Program-made: the position numbers and the translations under genes | Notes under the pieces: generated by a model | The model's database searches: none | The model's input: only the letters and a program-made list of their open reading frames with translations | Told to the model about the DNA's origin: nothing | Source of the DNA: Basidiobolus heterosporus B8920 | Lineage: Eukaryota > Basidiobolomycota > Basidiobolomycetes > Basidiobolales > Basidiobolaceae | Direction of reading: 5' to 3' | DNA length: 19,207 bases | Assembly: GCA_000697455.1 (NCBI GenBank) | Contig: JNET01034594.1 | Location: forward strand, 1 to 19,207 | In this document: positions 1 through 9,454 of the stretch, piece by piece | How the letters are laid out: the number at the start of each line of letters is the position of its first letter | Numbering within the stretch: position 1 is the stretch's first letter

Positions 1-100
1 CCAAGTGTGAATTTTGGGTGAGAGGAAATTGCTAAGTAAATATAATAAGGATGAGATCAAGTATGAACAATTAGGTGCTAAATTATGTGAATTTCAACAG
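1..100 (-). repeat. Interspersed repeat fragment, inverted copy, cut by window edge
   Basis: Read on the minus strand, this segment matches the left part of the repeat copies near 5525-5625 and 19025-19110. Shared blocks include CACATAATTTAGCACC and CCTCTCACCCAAA. It faces the copy beginning near 199: positions 1-58 pair with about 223-282 at roughly 80% identity by eye. It stops at base 1 only because the window stops. It has no coding capacity. The class is not identified; a non-autonomous DNA element is possible, but no target duplication could be defined. Confidence 0.75.
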
Positions 101-198
101 AGTACCAGCAGGATACCAGCTGAATTACAACCTTGTAGGTCTAAATTTAAAAGATCTTGTTCATTTTCAACATGACAAATATTTCATCAATACAAAGT

Positions 199-535
199 AT
201 AACTTATATAACTAGTTATCACTGGATCATACCCTTATTATATTTACTGATCAGCCTCCTCTCACCCAAAGCTCACACTTGGGTTTTGCTTGGAATATTT
301 TCACCAACTTAGAAGTACCCAGAATACTTGACTTTTGAAAACATGTCCAAATAACTCCAAGCTTTGCATATATGCTCCTGAAGCCTTCTTTAACACATTC
401 TACATGTTGACTTACTTACTTCTAGACCACAGTATAAAAGTCAACTTTACACTCAATAAACCTATAATTGAAAAACCACATATTCTTCTAATTCTCCGAA
501 TCACTTGCAGTAACTCTCAGAATCTCACAACAGTT
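199..535 (+). repeat. Interspersed repeat copy, longest in the window
   Basis: This copy carries the family's core blocks in order: CCTCTCACCCAAAGCTCACA, a GGAATATTTTCACCAACTT block, AAGTACCCAGAATACTTGAC, ACTCCAAGCTTTGC, and later ATAAAAGTC and CATATTCTTCTAA. The copies at 5520-5818 and 19010-19207 hold the same blocks in the same order. Relative to this copy, the 5520 copy lacks about 24 bp near 404-430. Open frames inside are short and not protein-like. The edges are approximate. Confidence 0.8.
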
Positions 536-1448
536 TCATGAATACTTGGGTGCTTGAAAAACATATCTTGGTACTTCCACAATCAAATATTCACATAAAA
601 AATAGAACTGTTTACCTGGATATTCAAAATATTCCTATACTACCCCGTCGTATAGTACAAGTGTAAATCCTACTAGGAACTTCCTGTGACTGATATCATA
701 TTCTAAATATGTGTAAGAACGCCTGCATTAACCTAAAGTTACACTCACAATGTCACAACCTAGGCATAGCTTAATTATTCAACAGTTTGGAGTAGTTTAG
801 GAAAATCAGGTAATCTTGGTACTTCAAAGTTAGTGGAAATATTCCAACCAGAACCCTAGTGTGAGTATTGGGAAGGGAGAAATTATTGCGTATATATTGT
901 AAGAGTTGCGTTTATATACATATGTATTTGATATTTTTGATAAATGTACATCGTTTTACTTCTTGGCAGATACATAAATGACAACTTCGCGCACAGTTGC
1001 TTAAACCCTTAAGGCAAAACACTGATTCATCTAGTTTTACAAACTATATATCTTAATGCAACACCCATTCTAAACCATATTGTAGTAACTCCATAGTTTA
1101 GAATTCAATGTTGAATACCTCTTAAAGTTAGACGAAGCCCTCTGGATACTAATTTTAATTAGAATTCTTCATCTACAAAGTACTGGTTTATGTATCGCAC
1201 TATATGGTATTACTGAGCTTTTGTCGCTCGCATTTATGGCAATTGTATACAAATTCGTTGCAGACTAACGAATATAGGATGATGTGAATATGGAGATTAT
1301 GCCCTAATTGATCACGAAAAAACTCTAAAAGGTAAGAGGCCATCCTATGGTATAAGGCACATGATAGATTACACGAGTACCAAATTAAGTAATGATCAGG
1401 GGTAAATTTAGCGTATACTCTATATCATATAATCTAAGGGGGAGCCTC
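536..1448. other. Intergenic region, no gene seen
   Basis: Apart from the diverged repeat fragment at 775-905, I see no gene or RNA here. The DNA is A+T-rich with stops in all frames. A 7-bp inverted repeat (ATTCGTT 1253-1259, AACGAAT 1267-1273, 7-nt spacer) is the only clear local symmetry. The same core arms recur at 2016-2021 and 2036-2041. Confidence 0.5.
775..905 (-). repeat. Diverged inverted fragment of the same repeat
   Basis: On the minus strand this reads TCACACTAGGGTT, then GGAATATTTCCACTAACTT, then GAAGTACCAAGATTACCTGA and ACTACTCCAAAC. It follows the core of the 199-535 copy with scattered substitutions and a short gap. It is more diverged than the other copies and so probably older. 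The boundaries are approximate, and an even weaker match may lie near 541-600. Confidence 0.55.
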
Positions 1449-1729
1449 ATGAGTCACACAATCGATGGTAAGAACTCAAGAAGTGTAGTACAAGACGTAG
1501 TTAGTAGGCTGCATCACCCGGTATAAAAATACCGGACTCAGTGGATGAACGAACTCCGGACCAATTTCCATCTTTAGAAGACGTAGATATCAATATTGTA
1601 CACAATTCAAACACTGGTTATCTAGAGCAATGTCGCCAACAGCCAGAGTCGAGAACCAGAACTAACCCAATTCCGAATACTAAGAAGACCCCTTCACATG
1701 ACCAAGTTGATGGGAAAGAGAATGTGTGA
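1449..1729 (+). CDS. Candidate small spliced gene of unknown function (68 aa)
   Basis: The function is not recognised. The model is an ATG exon at 1449-1467, an intron at 1468-1541 (74 nt, GTAAGA donor, CTCAG acceptor), and an exon at 1542-1729 ending in TGA. Splicing is in frame (phase 1). The predicted 68-residue protein begins MSHTIDVDERTPDQFPS and ends DGKENV. It is very hydrophilic and rich in D, N, Q, T and P, with no membrane segment, so it is probably disordered. Donor, acceptor, intron length and frame all agree with the well-supported introns of this window, which is the main argument. Without splicing, the open frame has no ATG at its start. It could also be a fragment of a decayed gene. 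It converges on the candidate at 1766-2181, leaving 36 nt between them. Confidence 0.35.
1518..1535. repeat. Perfect 18-bp palindromic hairpin
   Basis: CCGGTAT (1518-1524), an AAAA loop and ATACCGG (1529-1535) form a perfect 7-bp stem with a 4-nt loop. It lies inside the proposed 74-nt intron, ending 6 nt before its last base, so in RNA it could affect acceptor recognition. Alternatively, its TATAAA core (1522-1527) could serve as a TATA box if the open frame downstream is transcribed separately. Confidence 0.6.
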
Positions 1730-1765
1730 TTATCTTATTTTAGAAATAAATGCAACGAGCAAACT

Positions 1766-2181
1766 TTACGAAAGACGAACCTTGTGAGCTTCACTTAAAG
1801 CCCATATAGCTCCAATAGCCCTAAAACAGAGTACTCCGCAAATGATAGCATTATGATTGCACAGATACATCTCTAGGAATAAGAATCCTTCTACTGTCCT
1901 TCGGTACAATTCAAGTGTAGGGTTTGTAATAAGTAAGTACTGTGCCACTACAAATTTGTGGATTCCGCCCTGATCTCTCTACAAATGAATATATGGGCAA
2001 TCCGTGTTCGACGCTAACGAACATTTAGATTCCTATTCGTTGTACTAAACGCCTAAATTTACAAATTTTGAATTATCTGTTCATCAATTTCATATATATT
2101 TGGCACATTGTGCTGTATCGACATTCTCTTGGCCAGCCATCGGTTTTTTCCGGAACCGTAGTTTCGAACGATTTTTTGGTA
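1766..2181 (-). CDS. Candidate spliced coding fragment of unknown function (5' end unresolved)
   Basis: I recognise no family. The proposed exon at 2181-2063 follows a TTTTATAG acceptor. The intron at 2062-1977 is 86 nt with a GTAAAT donor and a TAGAG acceptor, which is the second of three overlapping AGs. The last exon is 1976-1766 and ends in TAA. Together they give 109 codons in one frame plus the stop. The first exon encodes a basic stretch (NRWLAKRMSIQHNVPNIYE). The second contains mixed helical sequence such as YRRTVEGFLFLEMYL. Using the first AG instead would break the frame. The start is unknown: either ATG 2124 within the first exon, or an upstream exon that I could not find. A decayed gene is an equally good explanation. 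Confidence 0.22.
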
Positions 2182-3226
2182 CTATAAAATAAGCATATAA
2201 TATATAGTTTTGACATCTGCCTGTCATATATGGAACACCTAATGTTCAATAATAATCGAGTCGAAGTATAAACACATGCCAAAAATGAACATGAGAGTTA
2301 AAAATGGCAATTTCGTCGATATAAAAAATTTCTATTTATTAGCAATTCAATGGCTCACTATATTAGGTTTGATGAAGAAGTTGATTACCGAATTCAATAT
2401 GGTTGAAGCTTCAAATTATACCGCATAGGTCGGCTCGATCATTATCTAATACATAAAAGCTCTAATTTGGAGAAGCTTCTATTTTCCATTTTAGATACAG
2501 AATTAAAATTAATGTACTCAATCAATTATGTCATTGATAGAAATATATGAACGTTTGAATCACTACAAGTTATAGATTGATTTTTTACACGGATATTGTA
2601 CAAAGTATTTTTCGCAGGGTTGGTGCACCTGTGTAATTCTATACCGGTTTTATCATATCAAAATTTTGACTTGGTCGGCCATGTTAGTTGTGACGTTGTT
2701 CTCTTGGGTGAAGTGGAAACAGGAATAGAAATAGAAATAGAACGGCCTCATGAATTATCATGGAAACAAATTTACTGACAGACGACTTCTTTTGCTTAGG
2801 TCACTTGAGCCTATCTTATGGCCAAATCTAAATCAATATATAGTGATTCCCAATAGTAGAAATCTTCTTTGACTTTAGGCTAATCGACCGAGGCCGATAA
2901 GCATTTGGTCGTAAATAGAAAGAAAATCAACGAGAATAAAGTCGAAGTATTTCGATATAGATGCCGCATACCTAGAGTTTGTGAGTCAGAGTTGTCCATA
3001 TCCATTTATAGTCATCTAAATGCGTGGTGAGGTGATGGGTGATTAGCCTAATTGCGAAATTTCCTTATTGATTTAGAGTTACACAAAGCATCTCGTGATC
3101 ACCAATCTCATTTTTTCGTAGTATAAAGTCTAGTGTTGGCACGTTTCCAAACGTCAGTAACCTACTACTTCCTCCATTGCTCCTCCAGTTCCTTGACATA
3201 CCGTCTTTTTGGTAACTCACATAATC
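2182..3226. other. Intergenic region upstream of the peptide transporter
   Basis: No gene could be supported. It contains an imperfect inverted repeat built on two GAAGCTTC palindromes (2406-2413 and 2472-2479), with AAATTA/TAATTT next to them. There is also a short GAAATA tandem run near 2722-2742. A short open stretch from ATG 2350 and another near 2596-2778 show no recognisable protein. The last 130 bp hold likely promoter elements for the transporter. Confidence 0.5.
3102..3127 (+). promoter_or_regulatory. Likely CCAAT and TATA elements of the transporter
   Basis: CCAAT lies at 3102-3106 and TATAAA at 3122-3127, the latter 100 bp upstream of the chosen ATG. Spacing and order suit a fungal RNA polymerase II promoter. 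The assignment rests on position and motif only. Confidence 0.4.
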
Positions 3227-4945
3227 ATGTCGATGAAGGACGTCAAAGTAGACAACCGTGAAATTTGTCACGAAGAAGAGCTGGCTCAATCTTATGATAA
3301 AGAAGACATTCAAGGTCTACGTCGCGTGGCCGACAGAATCCCCATTGCTGCTTGGTTCATTATTATCAGTACGTATACACATAGTGCCCGCATATTTGAA
3401 TTAAGGTTTTAACTTTCGCTCCCCTCTCTTTTAGATGAATTCTGTGAGCGATTTGCCTACTACGGAGGATCCGCCCCCTTCACAAACTATGTCCAGTTCC
3501 CAGCTGGCGACCCCAATCAGGCTGGTGCTTTGGGCAAAGGGCAAGCCGTGTCTACCGCTTTGAAACAATTCTTCACATTCTTCTGCTATTTAACACCATT
3601 GGTGGGTGCCGTCATCTCTGACCAGTACCTTGGAAAGTACAAGACTATTCTTATTTTCTCAGTGATCTACATGTTTGGTTGGCTCATTGTCACAGTGACC
3701 GCTATCCCATCCATCATTGACAGCGCTGGGTATCCAGGCTACATTGTGTCACTGATTGTGATCGGATTGGGTACCGGAGGTATTAAGCCGCTTGTGTCAC
3801 CTATGGCTGCTGATCAGTACAAACAGAAGGAGTTGGAGGTTCGAGTTATCAAGGGCGAACGAGTTGTCGTTGATCCTGAGCTGAACACTCAACACTTGTA
3901 TAACTGGTTCTACTGGGCGATCAATGTTGGGTCTTTGATCGGTGGAGTAGTAACCCCACAATTGGAACACAACGTGGGATTCTGGCTCTCGTATCTGGTC
4001 CCCACTTGTATGTTTGCCATAGCTATTGTTGTGTTTGTCTCTGGCAACAAGCTCTACAACAAAGTCCCACCAAGTGGTGAATCAGCCTTAGTCAAGGGAT
4101 ATCGTTGCTACAAGTACGCCCACCAACGCGCTAGCAAAGCTACCGTTAAGCCGAAGGCCATACTGGATGCTGCTAAGAGCGAGTGTGAAGGCATTGCGCC
4201 CGAAACTGATGCAGATAAGGCAGTAAAACGATGGGATGACCGATTTGTTGATGATCTGAAGCAGACCATCATGGCATGCAAAATTTTCATTCCCATGACT
4301 GTGTACTGGATTTCCTACAATCAAATCACCTCAAACTTGATCTCACAGGCAGCCGATATGGAACTTCCACCTGGCATTCCCAATGATATCATCACCAACA
4401 TCGACCCTATTGCTTTGGTCATCTTCCTGCCTTGCATGGATATCTTCGTATATCCTGGCTTGAGAAAGTTGAACATGAACCCTCGTCCCATGACCCGTAT
4501 CTTCTTGGGTTTCATACTTGGTGCTTTAGCGATGGCTGCTTCATCTATTGTCCAAAACGAGATCTACAGACGTCGTGATAACAACCTGCCCCTCCTCAAT
4601 GTCTGGTGGCAAATCCCTGCCTATGTTCTCATTGCGCTCTCCGAGATCTTCGCCAGTGTTACATCGCTTGAGTACTCCTACACTCATGCACCCGATTCGC
4701 TCAAGGGTATGGTCTCAGCTATGGCACTCCTCCCCAACGCCTTTGCCGCACTTATTGGTATCTTCTTGTCACCAGTATCCAAGGACCCATACCTAACCTG
4801 GATGTATGGTGGTGTAGCGATTGCCTGCTTTGTAGTGGGTATTCTTTTCTGGATCTTCTTCAAGCATTACGATCGTCTCGATGACGAAATCAAGCGCAAG
4901 AGACTTGAAGAAGACCATCAGGACTCTAAGAACGAAACTTTTTAA
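3227..4945 (+). CDS. PTR2: PTR2/POT-family proton-coupled di/tripeptide transporter
   Basis: A plasma-membrane symporter that imports di- and tripeptides with protons (major facilitator superfamily, POT/SLC15 family). Exons are 3227-3368 and 3435-4945, with a 66-nt phase-1 intron (GTACGT...TTTTAG). The product is 550 aa, normal for fungal PTR2. The splice creates N48 and restores the proton-coupling ExxERF motif, seen as EFCERFAYYG at residues 49-58. The first PTR2 signature follows (GAVISDQYLGKYKT, from about residue 105), then GTGGIKP (160-166) and the second signature NWFYWAINVGSL (204-215). Many hydrophobic segments follow, and the tail is charged and cytosolic. ATG 3227 gives MSMKDVK; ATG 3233 is an alternative two codons later. 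Identity as a POT transporter is firm. Which of several fungal PTR paralogues it is cannot be told. Confidence 0.95.
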
Positions 4946-5067
4946 AAACCAGAAAAAGTTTGTAATATTAGAAATCCTTTAAATCATATCCGACGCATAA
5001 TTTCCTTAATACTTGACCTATGATTAGTACATATATATTCCATAATCCGTGTTATATTAGCATTTTG

Positions 5068-5073
5068 AATAAA
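5068..5073 (+). terminator. Candidate polyadenylation signal of the transporter
   Basis: AATAAA lies 123 nt past the transporter stop. This is the first exact copy I found on this strand downstream of the gene. Fungal signals are loose, so this is only suggestive. Confidence 0.35.
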
Positions 5074-5519
5074 ATTCTTCTCATCCAAATATCTGACTCA
5101 GGAACACTCTTGAGTTAAATCTAGCACAAAAATCCTTCTTCTGGTCACAATACCTTCCTCTGACAATACATGTGCCTTGTTCATAATTTATCAGAAAACC
5201 AAGACTACCATTTTCTACTATGTGGATACTGTAACCAGCACACTATAACTTGCATGATAAATCAGAAGCATTGTAGTCTTCAGTAAGTTCAGAATTTTCA
5301 AAAAAAGAGCAAGTGCAAAAGATATCATGCGAAATGAACAAATAGAATATTCAGATGAATCATGCCACATGGTAAGAAACATGACTAGAAATATCAATGA
5401 TTTAAAGTTGCATTATACATATCAATAATGTAGCTCATATTTCTAAGCTTTGAAATAATCTACTCTATTCATAATGAGATTCTGGGGGTGAAATGCACAT
5501 AATTTGGAAAGTTAGAATA

Positions 5520-5818
5520 TGTGGTTTCTGTTGAAACTCACATAATTTAGCACCTTGCTATTCATATTAGATCGTACCCTTATGATATTTACATGAATTT
5601 TTTTTCACCCAAAACTTATACTTGAGTTTTACTTGGAATATTTTCACTAACTTGACTTGGACAAACATGTCTTAATGACCCCAAGTTTTGCATACAGGTT
5701 CCTGGGACCTTTCTTAACAAATTTTACATATAAAAGTCCACTTTACACACAATATATCTATAGGAGATAATCATATATTCTTCTAACTCTGCAAACCACT
5801 GGCAATTACTCCAAGACA
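5520..5818 (+). repeat. Interspersed repeat copy between convergent genes
   Basis: It begins near TTCTGTTGAAACTCAC, which matches the left part of the minus-strand fragment at 1-100. It continues through ACATAATTTAGCACC, TTTCACCCAAAACTTA, ACTTGGAATATTTTCACTAA, CCCCAAGTTTTGCAT and CATATTCTTCTAACTCT, matching 199-535. Compared with the 199-535 copy it lacks the AAGTACCCAGAATACTTGA block and about 24 bp further on. It is non-coding. The upstream edge is uncertain because a partial duplicate of its start (TGAAATGCACATAATTTGG) lies near 5490-5510. Confidence 0.75.
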
Positions 5819-6157
5819 TGCATTTGCCTTTTCTTCTCTCTCTTCTTCTTGCCTTACTTGGTAACCAAAAAAAAATTCCCGCATTCTACCGCACATCCAA
5901 AATTCCTTTTAATGACCCCATTTTCAACGATTCGCATTTTCTTGTACTTCTAAATTTATGATCGGTCGTTGATTTCTTTGTCTCTATTGTTCCGTATTTT
6001 CACCTTAAATTTTGCGTCAAGTTAACTGTATGCCTTTTCGTTTATTTCATATACCAAAAAAATGCCCAGATTTTTTGTTGTTACACCAATTTTAAAAGCA
6101 ATAGGAAGAAATTGATAAGATACAAGTGGACCAGTATATTTCCAATCTCAAAAGAAA

Positions 6158-6163
6158 TTTATT
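6158..6163 (-). terminator. Candidate polyadenylation signal of CWH43
   Basis: AATAAA on the minus strand, about 120 nt past the CWH43 stop. The call rests on motif and position only. Confidence 0.35.
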
Positions 6164-6281
6164 AAAAGAGAGTTTCTAAGAACTAACCGATGTAAAAGAA
6201 GTAACAACAAATGAAATACATTGAACCTAAACGATTGGTAAATATCTAACCATGAAGGGATGTGGATGAAATATTAAAGCA

Positions 6282-9200
6282 TTAATCGAAATATCTAGGT
6301 TCATCGAATACATGGTATCTGTGTTTACGAACACCTGCACCGTAGAATTGTGGAGGGTACCGGTGTGCAGTGGGGACCTCGGATTCAGGAATTCTCTTGT
6401 AGATATCCTTGGGTAAGTTAGCTTCATCAACAATCTGGAATTTACCAGATTGGATTTCAGTGTCGGTGATACCACCGTGGGAAATTCTGGCATAACCAAG
6501 ACGTTTGACTCCACGGAATGCAATGTATTCACACCATCTGTCGTCGTCAGTAGGATCGATATCATTCACATTGCCATCCTTCATCAAGATGTGATAATTG
6601 CCAACATGGGGAGTGGTTACTACGTATCCTAAGAAGACAAACGGATTTGGTGATTCCCGCATGATTCTAGCAATCTCAGTGGTTTGTAACTTCCGATCGA
6701 GTGGGTCTTCTTCTTGACCGTTGTGAGAAACGATCACATCGACATGCTTGCCGTACACATCCAGTGTGGCATGAATGGCACATGCTAACTCTCCAACAGG
6801 AGATGGAAGCAGATGATGAGTAGAGTTCACGATTGGGAATTTGGAAAGCATGGTACAGCCCCAAGTATGTCCGGTAGGTCCTGGTCCATAATCCGCGTAC
6901 ATGTTCAGCTCTTCAGCCAAAGACTGGGTGAGATCACGATTGCCCATGATGATGCGCTGGGTGTCGGATTCAAGAAGACCGATGACATCCAACTCAAGCT
7001 CTTTAATAGCATCTCGCATTCTCATCTCGCTGGCCCACATGTCATTGTCCAGAGCAAAGTGAATGGTCCAAATACCTGCAGTCATGATCTTTTCTTCTGG
7101 ATGATAAGGCTGTGGCTTTTCCAAGGGAATTCTAGAGATGTAGGTGAGTGCACCAGCAACCACCAAGCCAATCAACTTCCAATTAATCAATCTACGACGA
7201 GATTTGAGTAGGGGTGTGTTTTGCTTCTTGATGTATTTTTCGTCAACGGGAGGCATGCACTTGAGACCAAGACCAATCAGTGCCATCATGATGATTAGGA
7301 TAATGTGAGTGGCCTCACGGAGATAAGGTCCTCCCGGGACAAATGCGTACGCCACAACCCAGACATGCATAAGGTCCAGAATATTGTAGGTAAGCATGGA
7401 GAGGAACAAAGTACGGCCAACTGGACAAACACTGATGGTGCGAATGAATGATGGGAAGATAGACATGGTGTAAATCGCAAAGCCTAAACCAGCGATGAAT
7501 CCAGGTGTTTCAGCAACATAGTACAATACCAAGACAGAGCCGGTGCCGAATACCCACCAGGCAAAGCTAGTGACAAATCCCTTGCGAGAAAGGGAATAAC
7601 CTACCGCCAAAGCGGCAATCACGAATGCACCCCATGGAACGGGAGCTGGTTGGTGATGAGAATAGCCACGAGCTATCCAGCGGGAAATGATAGAGGAGTC
7701 GGACAACATGCTATGAAGAATGAAGAAAATAGCACCAAAACCAACTGAGACTCCGCTCCAGCAAACGTCGGGGTTGGGGCTGATGGGTTGTTTTTGAACA
7801 CGTTGCTTTTGGGTGAAATCTCTAACGGTAAGAACGAGGCAAGCCAACACTCCAATAAAGATACCAGTAGCATTGGCACCACCATTCTCAAAACGCATAA
7901 TAGGCCAGATGGGGTTGTTGCTTCTCCACATTGCTTTCACAACGTTATGTAGAATCAAACCAAGAGACAAAGAAGCAATGTCTCGCTCTAATCTGCCATT
8001 CTTTTCATACTCCTCATACCATGTAGCTGCCCAGGTGGTCAAACTAATACCACAACCGATAGCAGCATAAGCGAGTCTATCTGTTGGGGCTGGCCACAAA
8101 TAGGAGGCAATGCCGATCAATGAAAGAAGATGGAAGAATCCTCTGTAAATGCGCATGATATTCCGGACGAATGACAAACCGAGAACAACGGGCAAAAGGG
8201 TAATGAACAGGAAAGCCTCGAATCCAGAGATACCCATATCCCACAATGGGAAGTACCAGATAAGTAGTGGCAAGGCAGTAAGCATGGACCAAAATACGAA
8301 GCCAAGATAGACATCAGCACCGAAATATACCATCTCGGAAAGCCACCCGAACTGGCTGGATACCACATCGTTCTTGAAAGGATTCTTTTCAACAGTACTG
8401 TAAGCGTGGTCAATATCTTGCTTTTTCATGATATTTACGTCCAAGACTTGAATGTGAAGTGCTTGGAAATCGTACATGGAAACGCCATCGAATGCGATGT
8501 CGTACATGATGAGCGACCATTCAAAGAAAGCGTAAATGGTATAGGCACCAGGAACCTTATCAACCTTATGCTTGATAAAGTAGTAAACCAAGGGCCCCAG
8601 AGTGAAAATGAAGAGACCGCAAATGAGTTTACGAATTCTGTTAGCCTTGAGAGAAGCGTTCGGGTTGGAATTGAGCAAGCTTGAGGAAGAGGTGTAGATG
8701 GTTCCAAACATGTAAGGGAACGTGCATAGAATGTAAACAATCATGCCAACGTCATGAATCATATGATCATCGGAAGAAGTAACATAGACAAAGACACCAC
8801 ATGATAAAGTACGGATAACACCAATGGCCAGGAGAACCTTCTTGAAAGTGGAAGACCCGTTACGCTGAGCGGTTACAAAATACCACAAAAATAGAAGAAG
8901 AAATCTGGGAGCTAACAAACGAGCGATGTAAGCAAATGGGACAGGGACAGTAACTAGAGTGTTGACTTACTTGCAGTGGCAGCGATAAAAAGTTGGAAGA
9001 TAGCTCTTGCTGGATATCTATCACCAATGGTTGCACTAACACTAGGAAACCATTCCTTGTGGAGATGTTACTCGACAAGGGTTATAAGAAATCAGTTGGA
9101 TAAAAAAAGCTTACCTGAGGATAACCATAATATTCGTTTTCAACGATCTTATAGTATTGTGTTTGACAGCCAACTACTAAAGCAACAAGGAATGCACCTA

Positions 9201-9454
9201 ATAACAACCGGGTTAATCGAAAATAATCAAGGTGTATTTTTATACAGAAATACGTACTGTAAGCGAGGATGGTATGCAAGTAAGTGACATATTTGCCGCT
9301 GAACTGTTAAAAAAACACATCATTAGATCAAACGCTTTGGAAAAGAAAATAGAAGAATACATACACCGCCAAGAACAGCCTGAGGCATAAATACAGTTTC
9401 TTCGGTCTCCTCAACAGTTAGCGAGTCATGATTTGAACGTCGCGAAATAGCCAT
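6282..9454 (-). CDS. CWH43: CWH43-type GPI-anchor lipid remodelling protein
   Basis: An ER/Golgi multispanning membrane protein. Yeast Cwh43 exchanges the lipid of GPI anchors for ceramide. Exons are 9454-9365, 9303-9258, 9197-9115, 9055-8971 and 8911-6282. The introns are 59-61 nt with GTATGT, GTACGT, GTAAGC and GTAAGT donors. The product is 977 aa, close to yeast Cwh43 (953). Residues 1 to about 260 form a PGAP2/Frag1-like domain with the typical [21 protein letters not shown] segment spanning intron 3. About 290-690 form a multi-pass PGAP2-interacting-protein-like domain. About 715-950 form an endonuclease/exonuclease/phosphatase-like domain with VIGLLES (E749), [13 protein letters not shown] (H831, N832), FLGYVVT and [12 protein letters not shown] (H913). 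Only the first 0.5 kb has introns. The ATG has a good context, and the four-exon 5' end restores known family residues. Identity is firm; enzymatic activity of the C-terminal domain is inferred from its fold. Confidence 0.95.

Larger units (their letters stand above)
4946..6281. other. Intergenic region between convergent genes
   Basis: About 1.3 kb between the transporter and CWH43 stops, with no supported gene. It holds the 3' ends of both genes, one repeat copy (about 5520-5818), and a pyrimidine-rich tract from about 5835 to 5860. The rest is A+T-rich with no frame of note. Confidence 0.6.

Noticed and set aside
335-541. Open frame of 68 codons at the left end
   Set aside because: It lies inside the 199-535 repeat copy; the other copies do not keep the frame.
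6813-7211. Long plus-strand open frame (132 codons) antisense to CWH43
   Set aside because: It lies wholly opposite the conserved CWH43 exon and its translation resembles no protein; it mirrors the codon pattern of the real gene.
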